Source: Mycobacterium gordonae
Lineage (GTDB): Bacteria; Actinomycetota; Actinomycetes; Mycobacteriales; Mycobacteriaceae
Direction: 5' to 3'
Assembly: GCF_001417955.2 (NCBI RefSeq)
Contig: NZ_LKTM01000350.1
Span: 62,001-126,000 of the forward strand
Length of the DNA stretch: 64,000 nt
Shown here: positions 51,673 through 62,059 of the stretch, one piece after another
Layout: each line of letters starts with the position of its first letter
How positions within the stretch are numbered: the stretch's first letter is position 1
The notes under the pieces: generated by a model
What the model saw: only the letters and a program-made list of their open reading frames with translations
Database searches by the model: none
Told to the model about the DNA's origin: nothing
Program-made: the position numbers and the translations under genes

Positions 51673-52302
51673 ATGACCGACGGCGACATTCACTCGATGG
51701 TGATCGCGTCGGACTACCGGATCCCGGATCCGACGCGGGTGTGGCCGTTGCTCGAGCGAAACAAGGCGGCTCTGGCGGACATCGGCGCACACCACGTCCT
51801 GGTCTATGTCTCGACGCACGACTACGGCCGCGTCCTGGTCATGATCGGCGTGCACAGCCGCGAGCCGATCGTGGAGTTGCTGCGCTCACGGGTGTTCTTC
51901 GACTGGTTCGACGAGGCCGGTGTCGAGGACATACCGGCGGTGTTCGCCGGGGAGATCGTCGAAAGATTCATCACCACCCCGCCCGCCGCACCCAAGGCTC
52001 CGGGAGTAGTGCTGGCCGCATTCGCATCGGTAGACGACGTGTCCGCCCTCACCGCCCGGGTCGGGCACGCGATGGACCGATTCTCCTCAGCTGGTGTCCG
52101 AAAGACGTGGGTGTTCCAGGCTTTTGACGATTCCCACGAAGTGCTGATCCTGCAGGAGTTTCCCGACGAGGAAAGTGCGCGTCAGTGGATCGATCACCCG
52201 GACGCGACCGCCCAATGGATGGGGGGCGGTGCGGGGGTGGGCGCTTACCCGCCGTTGTTCGTCGGCCGCTATTTCGACATGATGCGGATCGACGTGGAGT
52301 GA
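51673..52302 (+). CDS. hypothetical protein
   Basis: A 209-residue soluble protein without signal or membrane segments. Two halves look alike: each has a beta-alpha-beta pattern (VLVYVSTHDYGRVLVMIGV and TWVFQAFDDSHEVLILQEF), which suggests a ferredoxin-like dimeric alpha+beta barrel repeated twice. I do not recognise a family. ATG 51673 has AAGGAG upstream and lies eight bases after the Mam gene, so it is in the same operon. Confidence 0.75.
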   Translation: MTDGDIHSMVIASDYRIPDPTRVWPLLERNKAALADIGAHHVLVYVSTHDYGRVLVMIGVHSREPIVELLRSRVFFDWFDEAGVEDIPAVFAGEIVERFITTPPAAPKAPGVVLAAFASVDDVSALTARVGHAMDRFSSAGVRKTWVFQAFDDSHEVLILQEFPDEESARQWIDHPDATAQWMGGGAGVGAYPPLFVGRYFDMMRIDVE

Positions 52303-52314
52303 TCGGACCACTCG

Positions 52315-52530
52315 ATGTTCGTGTGCCTGTGTAACGGCATCACCAGCCAGATGGTGGCCGATGCCGTGGCGGCTGGGGCGGCAACCACGAAGCAGGTCGC
52401 CGCAGCCTGCGGCGCGGGGGCCGACTGCGGTCGCTGTCGACGCACCGTCCGGGCCATCATCACGTCGCGCACCGCGGACCGGCCTGCCGAAGGCATGACA
52501 CCGCCGTGTTGCCGCGGCCACGGCTCCTGA
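52315..52530 (+). CDS. bacterioferritin-associated ferredoxin-like [2Fe-2S] protein
   Basis: A 71-residue protein with Cys4-x-Cys6 and a later Cys-x2-Cys (CGAGADCGRC), the BFD-type [2Fe-2S] pattern. Such proteins draw iron from bacterioferritin. The C-terminal tail has two extra adjacent Cys. It starts 12 bases after the previous gene. No bacterioferritin gene is in the window. Confidence 0.85.
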   Translation: MFVCLCNGITSQMVADAVAAGAATTKQVAAACGAGADCGRCRRTVRAIITSRTADRPAEGMTPPCCRGHGS

Positions 52531-52667
52531 TCTCCCTGCCGGGGCTTACGCAAAATTTAGAAATTCTGTTCACGCCGGATAGTTGACACGCCCGGATGTG
52601 TCCGCAATTCTCCTTGTGATGTTCTCGTTATAAACAAGTTATTGACACGTGATTGAGGAAGATGGGC

Positions 52668-55202
52668 ATGTCATATCTGACCACAACGCCGGACGCACTG
52701 GTAGCGGCTGCAAATTCTATTTCAGAAATCAGTTCTAATTTAGGTGTCGTGAATAATGCCGCCGCGATTCCTACGGCGAAGATACTGGCGGCTGCCGCCG
52801 ATGAGGTCTCAGGGGCGATCGCGGGGCTGTTCAGTTCGCACGCGCACGAGTATCAGGTGCTCAGCGCTCAGGCCTCGGCGTTCCAGGCGCGGGTGGTGCA
52901 AGGGCTCACTGCGGCGGCCGGGGCGTACGCCGGCGCCGAGGCGAGCGGTGCCGCTCTGCTGCGGAGTGCCGGTCAGCAGGTGGCCGGCGCGGTGAACGCC
53001 GCCAGCGGCCGGGCCGGCAGTGGTGGCGCTGCGGCCGCTTCGACGCCCGGTGACTCAGCGAAAGCCCAGCTGAGGCCCAGTGCTGCCGACGCAACTACCG
53101 CCGCGACGGTGCCGGCCCAGTCTGCCGCGGGGCCAGCTGCGGGCGCGGCCACGGCGACTGGCGGTACGGCCGCTTCGGCCGGCGCGACGGGAAGCACGGC
53201 TGCGCCATCGGTGCCGGCCGCGACCGGCGCCGCGACGACCACGGCCGGCGGTGCCGGTACCGGCCTGACGGCCACGTATGCGACCTCGTCGCAATGGAGC
53301 AATGGGTTCGTCGCCCATTACACGATCACAAATACCGGCACCGCGCCCATGAGCAACTGGCAGCTGCAATTCAACCTGCCGGGAAATGAATCCATCACGA
53401 ATCTGTGGAACGGGCAAGTTTCGCAGTCGGGCACCCAGTACACGGTGACCCCGGAAAGTTATAACAGCACCATTGCGCCGGGCAGCTCGGTCACCGTCGG
53501 CTTTCAAGGGGCGCATTCCGGGGACTACTCGGCTCCCACCAATCTTCTGGTGAATGGACACCCTTTCGGTGACACCGGCGCCGGTTCCGGACCCGGCAGC
53601 ACGGGAACCGGGACGGGAAGCACGGGCAGCGCCGCCACCGGTGGCACCGGTAGCACCGGTGGCACCGGGACCGGCTCCGGCGCCGGAACCGGAAGCACGG
53701 GCACCAGCGGTGGGACGGGGACGGGGACCGGCGGCGGTACCGGGACCGTCCCCACCGGGGGCGCCGGGACCGGCGCGAGTACCGGCGGCAGTGGCCTGAC
53801 CGCGACGTACACGCCGACGTCGCGCTGGGACAGCGGTTTCGTGGCCGACCTCAAGATCACCAACGCGGGCACGGCGCCGGTGACGAACTGGAATCTCCAA
53901 TTCGATCTGCCGGCAAATGAATCCATCACCGGCGCCTGGAGTGGGCAGCTGGCTCACTCAGGTACGCATTACACGGTGACACCGGAGTCCTGGACGCAGA
54001 CCATCGCTCCCGGTGGCTCGGTCACCGTCGGCATCCAGGCGACGCAGACCGGTGCCTACGCCGGGCCCACCAATCTGCTGCTCAACGGGCAGCCGACGGC
54101 CGGCGCCGGCGGCACCTCGACGGGGGGCACGTCGACCGGCGGCACGTCGACCGGTGGCACCTCCACGGGCGGCACGTCGACCGGCGGCACGGCCACCGGA
54201 GGCACCGGCACGGGAACCGGAGGCACCAGCACGACCGGGTCCGGCGTGTACTCGCCCTATGTCGACATCACGCTGTGGCCCGGCCCCAACGGATACGACT
54301 TCGCCACCGCCGCACAGAACGGGGTCACACACGCCACGCTCGCCTTCGTCAACGCCGACCCCGCCGGCCACCCGGCCTGGGGTGGCTACTCGGCGTACGA
54401 CGTCACGGGCGGATCGCAGAGTGCCTTCATCGACAACCAGATCGCCGGCATGCGCAACGCCGGCATCAGCGGGACCATCTCGTTCGGCGGCGCATTCGGC
54501 ACCGACCTGTCCGCGGTGAGCGGGCAGACCCCGGCCGCACTGGCGCAGCAGTACGCGTCGGTGGTGAACACCTACCACATCTACAACCTCGACTTCGATG
54601 TCGAGGGCGCGCTGCAGGGCAACACGCAGGCAATGTCGACACAGTCGAAGGCCATCGCCCTGCTACAGCAGCAGATGGCGGCAAACGGCACACCCGTCTC
54701 CGTCTCCTACACCCTTCCGGTGCTTCCGACCGGCTTGGTCCCGGGGCAGGGTGGGGGCTTGAACGTGCTGCAGACCGCTACGGCCAACGGCGTGAACATC
54801 TCACACGTGAACATCATGGCGATGGACTACGGCCCGGGCTTCGATCAGGCCGGCAACCCGGGCATGGGCCAGTACGCGATCGACGCCGCGACGGCCACCC
54901 ACGGGCAGTTGATGACGTTGTATCCGTCGATGTCGAGCCAGCAGGCCTGGTCGATGCTCGGGGTGACGCCGCTGGTGGGAATCAACGACGACCCGCTGGA
55001 GATCTTCACCCTGGCCGACGCGCAGAAGCTGACCACCTTCGCCGTGCAGAACCACATCGGCGAGCTGTCCATGTGGGAGTTGCCCCGCGACATCTCCGGC
55101 ACGCTGGGCGCTGTCGATGCGGTCGACGGCAGTGGGATCGCGCAAACGCCGTTCCAGTTCTCGAAGATCTTCGAGCAGATCGAAGGCGCGCCCCGGCTAT
55201 GA
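52668..55202 (+). CDS. PE-domain protein with two CBM2 modules and a GH18 chitinase-like domain
   Basis: An 844-residue modular protein. Residues 1-93 are a PE domain starting [11 protein letters not shown], with a type VII secretion motif YAGAE (Tyr87-Glu91). An Ala/Thr/Gly linker follows. Two CBM2-like modules span about 196-300 and 375-477 (both with SxWxxGFVA and SGTxYTVTPES). A GGTST repeat linker leads to a GH18-type domain (527-838) whose active-site strand is LDFDVEG with acid Glu646. It should bind and cut chitin or a related glycan outside the cell after ESX export. ATG 52668 has GAGG at good distance; ATG 52662 is possible. Confidence 0.9.
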   Translation: MSYLTTTPDALVAAANSISEISSNLGVVNNAAAIPTAKILAAAADEVSGAIAGLFSSHAHEYQVLSAQASAFQARVVQGLTAAAGAYAGAEASGAALLRSAGQQVAGAVNAASGRAGSGGAAAASTPGDSAKAQLRPSAADATTAATVPAQSAAGPAAGAATATGGTAASAGATGSTAAPSVPAATGAATTTAGGAGTGLTATYATSSQWSNGFVAHYTITNTGTAPMSNWQLQFNLPGNESITNLWNGQVSQSGTQYTVTPESYNSTIAPGSSVTVGFQGAHSGDYSAPTNLLVNGHPFGDTGAGSGPGSTGTGTGSTGSAATGGTGSTGGTGTGSGAGTGSTGTSGGTGTGTGGGTGTVPTGGAGTGASTGGSGLTATYTPTSRWDSGFVADLKITNAGTAPVTNWNLQFDLPANESITGAWSGQLAHSGTHYTVTPESWTQTIAPGGSVTVGIQATQTGAYAGPTNLLLNGQPTAGAGGTSTGGTSTGGTSTGGTSTGGTSTGGTATGGTGTGTGGTSTTGSGVYSPYVDITLWPGPNGYDFATAAQNGVTHATLAFVNADPAGHPAWGGYSAYDVTGGSQSAFIDNQIAGMRNAGISGTISFGGAFGTDLSAVSGQTPAALAQQYASVVNTYHIYNLDFDVEGALQGNTQAMSTQSKAIALLQQQMAANGTPVSVSYTLPVLPTGLVPGQGGGLNVLQTATANGVNISHVNIMAMDYGPGFDQAGNPGMGQYAIDAATATHGQLMTLYPSMSSQQAWSMLGVTPLVGINDDPLEIFTLADAQKLTTFAVQNHIGELSMWELPRDISGTLGAVDAVDGSGIAQTPFQFSKIFEQIEGAPRL
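54108..54197 (+). repeat. six tandem 15-bp units encoding GGTST
   Basis: In-frame repeat in the PE-CBM2-GH18 gene, residues 481-510 (five GGTST, then GGTAT). Such a repeat is prone to length change by slippage. Confidence 0.85.
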
Positions 55203-56864
55203 GCGGGGCGTGGGGTGCATGTTCCCGACGAGTTGGGCTAGCAGCGGCGGGATTTCGAGCCGCGGCAGCACCACCTCGACGAAGACCATGCGGTCCTGGT
55301 TCTCGGCGGCCGCGGTGAGTGCGTCGTCGAGTTCGCCATAGGTCTGCGCCCGGAACGCGAGGTGGTTGGCCACCCCCAGCGTGGCGGGGACCTGGGTCCA
55401 GTTCCAGCCGGCGATGTCGTTGTACGGGGCGGTTTCTCCGTGAATCGCGCGTTCGACGGTGTAACCGTCGTTGTTGACCACCACGATGACGGGCGAAAGT
55501 CCCTCGCGGGAGAAGGAGCCGAGTTCCTGCACGGTCAGCTGTGCCGCGCCGTCGCCGATCAGCAGCACCGTCCTGCGCTCGGGATGCGCCACCGCCGCGC
55601 CGAAGGCCGCGGGCAACGTGTAACCGATTGAGCCCCAGAGGGGTTGGCCGATGAAGGTGACGCCCTGCGGCAGCACGTGGTCGGCCATCCCGTAGAACGA
55701 CGTGCCCTGATCGGCCAACACCACGTTCCCGGGCGTGAGTGCGGCACAGAGCCTGTCCCACAGCATTCGTTGGGTCAGCGGCTCGTCATGCGCGGGCGTG
55801 GGCGCCGGCGGCGGGGCCACCGGTTCCGGGACGGCCGGCGACGCGATCCCGCGTTCGGTGAGAATCGCCGTCAGCGCGGTGAGCGCGGCGGTCATTTCCA
55901 GTGGCGCGAACACCTCATCGGCCACGCTGCTCTGGTACTGGCCGATGTCGATGGTTCGAGCCGGGTCGATCCGCTGGCTGAAGAAGCCGCTGACCATGTC
56001 GGTGAAGACCACCCCCGCTGTGACCAGTACGGGTGCGTCCTCGACGGCCGTGCGGACCCGTTCGGTGCTGGCCGTGCCCGCGTAGATACCCATGAAGTTC
56101 GGCGAGCTTTCATCGAGCAGGCTCTTACCCCACATCAACGTGGCATGTGGCACAACGTCTGCGTCCAGCAGGGATTGAAGTTCTTCGACCGCCTGCAGAC
56201 GGTGCACCAACAGGTCGGCGAGCACGGTCAATTGGTGGTCACCGATCAGCTTGGTTGCTGCCTCGGTGAACATGGCCAGGGCGCGGGGGCTGGTACCCCC
56301 GCTGGTGCCGGGTAACGGGTTCGCGGGAGGTTCGGTGGGGAAGCGCGCCACGTCGGTGGACATCAGGATGTAGCCGGGGCGCTTCTGTTCCCGGACTTCG
56401 CACAGCACCCGGTCGATTTCCCGGCATGCTGTCGCCGGCATGAGATTGGTTTGAGCGCAGGTGATTTCGCGACTTATCCGGAGGAAGTGCTCGAAGTCGC
56501 CGTCGCCGAGCGAGTGGTGCAGGGCGCGGCGGGTGGCCTGCGCGTCTTTGGACGGTCCGCCGACGATATGGACAACGGGAACGTGTTCGGCGTAACTGCC
56601 CGCTATGGCATTGGCGAGTGATAGCTCACCGACACCGAAAGTCGTTACCACAGCTGATAATCCGCGAAGACGCCCGTAACCGTCGGCGGCATAGCCGGCG
56701 TTGAGTTCGTTGGCGTTGCCGACCCAGCGCAGCTTCGGGTGGGTCACGATGTGATCGAGGAACGCCAGGTTGTAGTCGCCCGGAACGCCGAAGATCTCCG
56801 AGATCCCGAGTTCGGCAAGGCGGTCGAGAAGATAATCACCGACGGTGTAAGCGGGATCTGTCAC
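55197..56864 (-). CDS. kdc: alpha-keto acid / indolepyruvate decarboxylase
   Basis: A 555-residue thiamin-diphosphate enzyme. The N-terminal [13 protein letters not shown] with [14 protein letters not shown] gives the cofactor Glu, and the C-terminal GDGAAQL to NNDGYTVE is the TPP motif. It corresponds to M. tuberculosis Rv0853c by order with the next seven genes. It decarboxylates branched-chain or aromatic 2-keto acids. Its 3' end overlaps the convergent PE gene by 6 bases. Confidence 0.93.
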   Translation of the reverse strand: MTDPAYTVGDYLLDRLAELGISEIFGVPGDYNLAFLDHIVTHPKLRWVGNANELNAGYAADGYGRLRGLSAVVTTFGVGELSLANAIAGSYAEHVPVVHIVGGPSKDAQATRRALHHSLGDGDFEHFLRISREITCAQTNLMPATACREIDRVLCEVREQKRPGYILMSTDVARFPTEPPANPLPGTSGGTSPRALAMFTEAATKLIGDHQLTVLADLLVHRLQAVEELQSLLDADVVPHATLMWGKSLLDESSPNFMGIYAGTASTERVRTAVEDAPVLVTAGVVFTDMVSGFFSQRIDPARTIDIGQYQSSVADEVFAPLEMTAALTALTAILTERGIASPAVPEPVAPPPAPTPAHDEPLTQRMLWDRLCAALTPGNVVLADQGTSFYGMADHVLPQGVTFIGQPLWGSIGYTLPAAFGAAVAHPERRTVLLIGDGAAQLTVQELGSFSREGLSPVIVVVNNDGYTVERAIHGETAPYNDIAGWNWTQVPATLGVANHLAFRAQTYGELDDALTAAAENQDRMVFVEVVLPRLEIPPLLAQLVGNMHPTPRS

Positions 56865-56930
56865 GAAAACGACGGTACCCCGGCAAAGAGCCTATTCCCG
56901 CCGGGCGCTGCCCGCGATATCGTGCGGGCC

Positions 56931-57374
56931 ATGGCAATCAAAGAATCCCGCGAGATCGTCATCGAAGCCAGTCCCGAGGAGATCCTGGATGTCATCGCCG
57001 ATTTTGAGGCGATGCCCGAGTGGTCCGAGCCGCATCAGAGCGCAGAGATCCTCGAGACGGGCGCCGACGGACGTCCCAGCAAGGTCAAGATGAAGGTCAA
57101 AGTCGCCGGGATCACCGACGAACAAGTGGTCGCCTACACGTGGAAAGACAACGAGGTGAGCTGGGAGTTGGTCAGCTCTGCTCAGCAGAAGGCCCAGGAC
57201 GGGAAATACGTGCTGGTTCCCAAGGGCGACTCCACTCTGGTCAAGTTCGACCTGCTGGCAGATCCGAACGTGCCGCTGCCCGGTTTCGTACTCAAGCGGG
57301 CCGTCAAGGGGACGATCGATTCGGCCACCAAGGATCTGCGCGAGCGCGTGCTGAAGGTGAAGAAGGGGAAGTAG
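56931..57374 (+). CDS. SRPBCC (polyketide cyclase/dehydrase-like) family protein
   Basis: A 147-residue START-like lipid-binding fold, with the typical IEASPEEILDVIADFEAMPEWSEP start. Equivalent to Rv0854 by position. Its substrate is unknown; such proteins bind or transfer hydrophobic molecules. ATG 56931 is divergent from kdc with a 66-base gap. It is followed by far within 6 bases. Confidence 0.88.
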   Translation: MAIKESREIVIEASPEEILDVIADFEAMPEWSEPHQSAEILETGADGRPSKVKMKVKVAGITDEQVVAYTWKDNEVSWELVSSAQQKAQDGKYVLVPKGDSTLVKFDLLADPNVPLPGFVLKRAVKGTIDSATKDLRERVLKVKKGK

Positions 57375-57380
57375 CCGGCA

Positions 57381-58460
57381 GTGGTTGGCGGGGGGCCACT
57401 GGCCGGGGTCAGGGTCATCGAACTCGGTGGCATCGGTCCGGGTCCGCACGCGGGCATGGTGCTGGCTGACCTTGGGGCGGACGTGGTCCGGGTGCGCCGG
57501 CCTGGCGGCCTGCAGATGCCCGCCGAAGACCGGGATCTGTTACACCGCGGCAAGCGGATCGTCGACCTCGACGTCAAGACGCAGCCCGGAGCGCTGCTGG
57601 AGCTGGCGGCCAAGGCAGACGTGTTGCTGGACTGCTTCCGGCCGGGCACCTGCGAGCGCCTCGGCATCGGTCCTGACGAGTGCGCGGCCGTGAACCCGCG
57701 CCTGATCTACGCGCGCATCACCGGCTGGGGCCAAGATGGGCCGTTGGCATCCACGGCGGGTCACGACATCAACTATCTGTCGCAGACCGGCGCGATGTCG
57801 GCGCTCGGCTACCGCGACCGGCCACCGATGCCGCCGCTGAACCTGGTGGCCGATTTCGGTGGGGGTTCGATGCTGGTGCTGCTGGGCATCGTGACGGCGC
57901 TGTATGAGCGGGAGCACTCGGGTCTGGGGCAGGTGATCGACGCCGCCATGGTCGACGGGGTCAGCGTGCTCGCCCAGATGATGTGGACGATGAAGTCGAC
58001 CGGGTCGCTGCGTGACCAGCGCGAATCGTTCCTGCTCGACGGCGGAGCCCCGTTCTACCGTTGCTACGAGACCGCCGACGGGAAGTACGTCGCAGTCGGT
58101 GCCATCGAGCCTCAGTTCTTCGCCGCGCTACTGGCCGGCCTGGGACTGTCGCCCGACGAGGTGCCCGCTCAACTGGACGCCGGCTCCTTCCCCCGGATGC
58201 GTGAGTTGTTCACCGAGAAGTTCGCCAGTCGCACCCGCGACGAGTGGTCCGAGGTCTTCGCCGGCACCGATGCCTGCGTGACGCCGGTTCTGACGTGGGC
58301 CGAAGCCGCTTGCGATGCTCACCTGACCGGCCGGTCGACGGTGATCACCGCGCACGGCGTCGAGCAGGCCGCGCCGGCGCCGCGGTTCTCCCGCACGCCG
58401 GCCCCGCCGGTGGGGCGGCCGCCGGTGCAGACCACGACCCTCGCCGAAATAGGCTGGTAA
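57381..58460 (+). CDS. far: family III CoA transferase / alpha-methylacyl-CoA racemase-like protein
   Basis: A 359-residue protein of the CaiB/BaiF fold, matching the racemase type: STAGHDINYL and the VADFGGG segment carry the His and Asp acid-base pair. It is equivalent to Far (Rv0855) by position. It probably inverts alpha-methyl acyl-CoA stereochemistry in branched lipid oxidation. GTG 57381 is the start. Confidence 0.9.
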   Translation: MVGGGPLAGVRVIELGGIGPGPHAGMVLADLGADVVRVRRPGGLQMPAEDRDLLHRGKRIVDLDVKTQPGALLELAAKADVLLDCFRPGTCERLGIGPDECAAVNPRLIYARITGWGQDGPLASTAGHDINYLSQTGAMSALGYRDRPPMPPLNLVADFGGGSMLVLLGIVTALYEREHSGLGQVIDAAMVDGVSVLAQMMWTMKSTGSLRDQRESFLLDGGAPFYRCYETADGKYVAVGAIEPQFFAALLAGLGLSPDEVPAQLDAGSFPRMRELFTEKFASRTRDEWSEVFAGTDACVTPVLTWAEAACDAHLTGRSTVITAHGVEQAAPAPRFSRTPAPPVGRPPVQTTTLAEIGW

Positions 58461-58517
58461 CAAGGTATTTGCCGGAACCGTGTCCGGGTGCGCGGCGGCG
58501 TTGCTAGCTTGAACTCG

Positions 58518-58973
58518 GTGGCTGTAAAAGCGTCGCGAGAATTCGTCATTGATGCGCCCCAGGAAGTGATCATGGAGGCGCTGGCAGACGTCAGCAATCT
58601 GACGTCTTGGTCGTCGCTGCACAAAAGCGTCGAAGTGATCGACTATTACCCCGACGGCCGGCCACACCACGTGCGGGCGACGGTCAAGATTCTGGGCCTG
58701 GTCGACAAGGAGATTCTCGAATATCACTGGGGTCCGGACTGGGTGTGCTGGGATGCGGACAAGACCTTCCAGCAGCACGGTCAGCACGTCGAGTACAAGC
58801 TCACCCCCGAAGGCCTGGACAAGACCCGGGTGCGGTTCGACGTCACCGTCGAGCCGTCGGGACCCATTCCGGGATTCATCGTCCGACGGGCCAGTGAGCA
58901 GATTCTCGACGCCGCGGCCAAGGGCTTACAGAAGCGGGTCATGGGCGACACTTCGGAGCAGGACGAGCAGTGA
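58518..58973 (+). CDS. SRPBCC family protein
   Basis: A 151-residue START-like protein similar to the next gene: both have SWSSxHK, EYHWGPDWV and a QQHGQH segment. It matches Rv0856 by position. GTG 58518 is used. A tandem duplication is the likely origin of the pair. Function unknown; lipid binding is plausible. Confidence 0.87.
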   Translation: MAVKASREFVIDAPQEVIMEALADVSNLTSWSSLHKSVEVIDYYPDGRPHHVRATVKILGLVDKEILEYHWGPDWVCWDADKTFQQHGQHVEYKLTPEGLDKTRVRFDVTVEPSGPIPGFIVRRASEQILDAAAKGLQKRVMGDTSEQDEQ

Positions 58974-59011
58974 CGTTTTCAGCCGGTCGATGATTGCTAG
59001 TTTGAACAACA

Positions 59012-59452
59012 GTGGCCATTCAAGCTTCCAGTGAAGTCGTTATCGACGCGCCGCCGGACGTCATCATCGACGCGCTTGCCGACATGCAGGCGGTGCCGTC
59101 GTGGTCGTCGGTGCACAAGCGGGCCGAGGTCGTCGAAACCTGGCCGGACGGTCGTCCCCGATATGTGAAGGTCGCCATCAAGGTCGTCGGGATCATCGAC
59201 CGGGAGCTGCTCGAGTATCACTGGGGCCCGGACTGGGTGGTGTGGGATGCCAAGAAGACCAAGCAGCAACACGGTCAGCACGGCGAGTACAACCTGAGCC
59301 GCGAGGGCGACGACAAGACGCGGGTGCGGTTCACCATCACCGTCGAACCCTCGGCGCCGCTACCGGAATTCCTGGTCAACCGGGCCCGCAGGAAGATCCT
59401 GGACGCGGCCACCGAGGGACTGCGACGCCGGGTGATGGGAAGCCTCGGCTAA
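59012..59452 (+). CDS. SRPBCC family protein
   Basis: A 146-residue START-like protein, close paralogue of the previous gene and equivalent to Rv0857 by position. GTG 59012 is the start. The stop overlaps the convergent dapC end by 4 bases. Confidence 0.88.
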   Translation: MAIQASSEVVIDAPPDVIIDALADMQAVPSWSSVHKRAEVVETWPDGRPRYVKVAIKVVGIIDRELLEYHWGPDWVVWDAKKTKQQHGQHGEYNLSREGDDKTRVRFTITVEPSAPLPEFLVNRARRKILDAATEGLRRRVMGSLG

Positions 59453-60621
59453 CTGTCGCGCAGTGCCCCGAGTCGGCTGATCGCCTCGTCCAGGGTGTCC
59501 TCCCGTTTGCAGAAAGTGAAGCGCACCAAGTGATTCCACAGGTCGGCGTGCTCCGCGGCCGGATCGCAGAAGGCCGACATCGGGATGGCCGCCACGCCGA
59601 CTTTCTCAGGTAGTGCCGCGCAGAACGCCGAGCTGTCGTCGTAGCCCAGCGGACGTGGGTCGGCACACAGAAAGTAGGTGCCGAAGCTGTCGTGGACCTC
59701 GAAACCGATTCCTTTGAGTCCCGAGGCCAGCCGGTCCCGTCGCGCCTGCAGCGAATCGCGCAGAGCCCTCACCCAGTTGTCTTCGGTATCCAGAGCCAGC
59801 GCCACCGCGGGCTGGAACGGTGCCCCGCCGACATAGCTGAGGTACTGCTTGGCCGCGCGCACGCCGGCGATCAGGTGCGCGGGGCCACACGCCCAGCCGA
59901 TCTTCCAACCGGTGCAGTTGAACATCTTGGCGGCACTGGAGATGGTGACGGTGCGCTGTGCCATGCCGTCGAACCCGGCGAGCGGTACGTGGGTGTGGTC
60001 GTCATACACCAGGTGCTCGTAGACCTCGTCGGTGATCACCAGGAGGTCGGCGGCCACCGCGAGTTCGGCGATGGCCTGCAACTCCTGCGGCCTCAGGACT
60101 GCGCCGGTGGGGTTGTGGGGTGAGTTGACGATCAGGGCACGTGTTCGCGGGGTTATCGCGCGGCGCAGTGCGTCGGCGTCCAGCGCGAAGCCGCGGCCGT
60201 CGGCGACCAGGGGCACCGCGACGCGGTGAGCGCCGGCCATCGCCACCACGGGGGAGTAGGAGTCGTAGAACGGCTCGATCAGCACTACCTCCGAGCCGGG
60301 CTCCACCAGGCCCAGCACGGCGCTGGCGATGGCCTCCGTGGCGCCGACCGTCACCAGCACTTCGGTGCCGGGGTCGTAGTCGATGCCGAACTGCCGGTGG
60401 CGCTGCGCGGCGATGGCCTCTCGCAGCGGTGCGATGCCCAGCCCGGGTGGGTACTGGTTGACGCCCGCGGCGATCGCGTCCTGGGCGGCCTTCAGCATTG
60501 CCGGGGGCCCGTCCTCGTCGGGAAAGCCCTGGCCCAGGTTCACCGCACCGATCCGCGCGGCCAGCGCCGACATCTCGGCGAACACCGTGGTCGCGTAGGG
60601 CTGCAGCCGCGTGACCGTCAT
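59449..60621 (-). CDS. dapC: N-succinyldiaminopimelate aminotransferase (DapC)
   Basis: A 390-residue class I/II PLP aminotransferase with the cofactor Lys in SSAAKMFNCTGWK and the NSPHNPTGA motif. By position it is the equivalent of Rv0858c, annotated as DapC in lysine/diaminopimelate synthesis. It is divergent from fadA. ATG 60621 is used. Confidence 0.92.
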   Translation of the reverse strand: MTVTRLQPYATTVFAEMSALAARIGAVNLGQGFPDEDGPPAMLKAAQDAIAAGVNQYPPGLGIAPLREAIAAQRHRQFGIDYDPGTEVLVTVGATEAIASAVLGLVEPGSEVVLIEPFYDSYSPVVAMAGAHRVAVPLVADGRGFALDADALRRAITPRTRALIVNSPHNPTGAVLRPQELQAIAELAVAADLLVITDEVYEHLVYDDHTHVPLAGFDGMAQRTVTISSAAKMFNCTGWKIGWACGPAHLIAGVRAAKQYLSYVGGAPFQPAVALALDTEDNWVRALRDSLQARRDRLASGLKGIGFEVHDSFGTYFLCADPRPLGYDDSSAFCAALPEKVGVAAIPMSAFCDPAAEHADLWNHLVRFTFCKREDTLDEAISRLGALRDS

Positions 60622-60656
60622 GGTGGTCGAGCTTAGGGCGCGCCGCCGTCGCCGAG

Positions 60657-60708
60657 CGTGCGGCCAGCTTCACGTTCGACATCCAACGTGCGGCCAGCTT
60701 CACGTTCG
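60657..60708. repeat. 22-bp direct repeat, two copies
   Basis: CGTGCGGCCAGCTTCACGTT plus two bases, at 60657-60678 and 60687-60708 (30-bp period), in the dapC-fadA gap. It resembles short intergenic repeats seen in mycobacteria. Confidence 0.7.
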
Positions 60709-60744
60709 CGGTCGAGGTAGGCCGCCTGACCTGCGAACTCCCTC

Positions 60745-60760
60745 CCAACCAACAGGTTGG
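60745..60760. promoter_or_regulatory. inverted repeat CCAACC-AACA-GGTTGG
   Basis: Perfect 6-4-6 inverted repeat 84 bp upstream of the fadA start, a possible operator or hairpin for the fadAB operon. Confidence 0.4.
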
Positions 60761-60843
60761 CCGAGGCCCCTGTTAGTGTTCCTTTCCTGGACCTACTCTT
60801 GAAGACGGATCCAAACCCTCCCTTTTTGGAACAGGAAACCGAC

Positions 60844-62055
<1,212 letters not shown>

Positions 62056-62059
62056 GTAC

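Noticed and set aside
54108-54197. Tandem 15-bp repeat considered as CRISPR or VNTR locus
   Set aside because: The units are contiguous without spacers and encode an in-frame GGTST linker, so it is a protein repeat.
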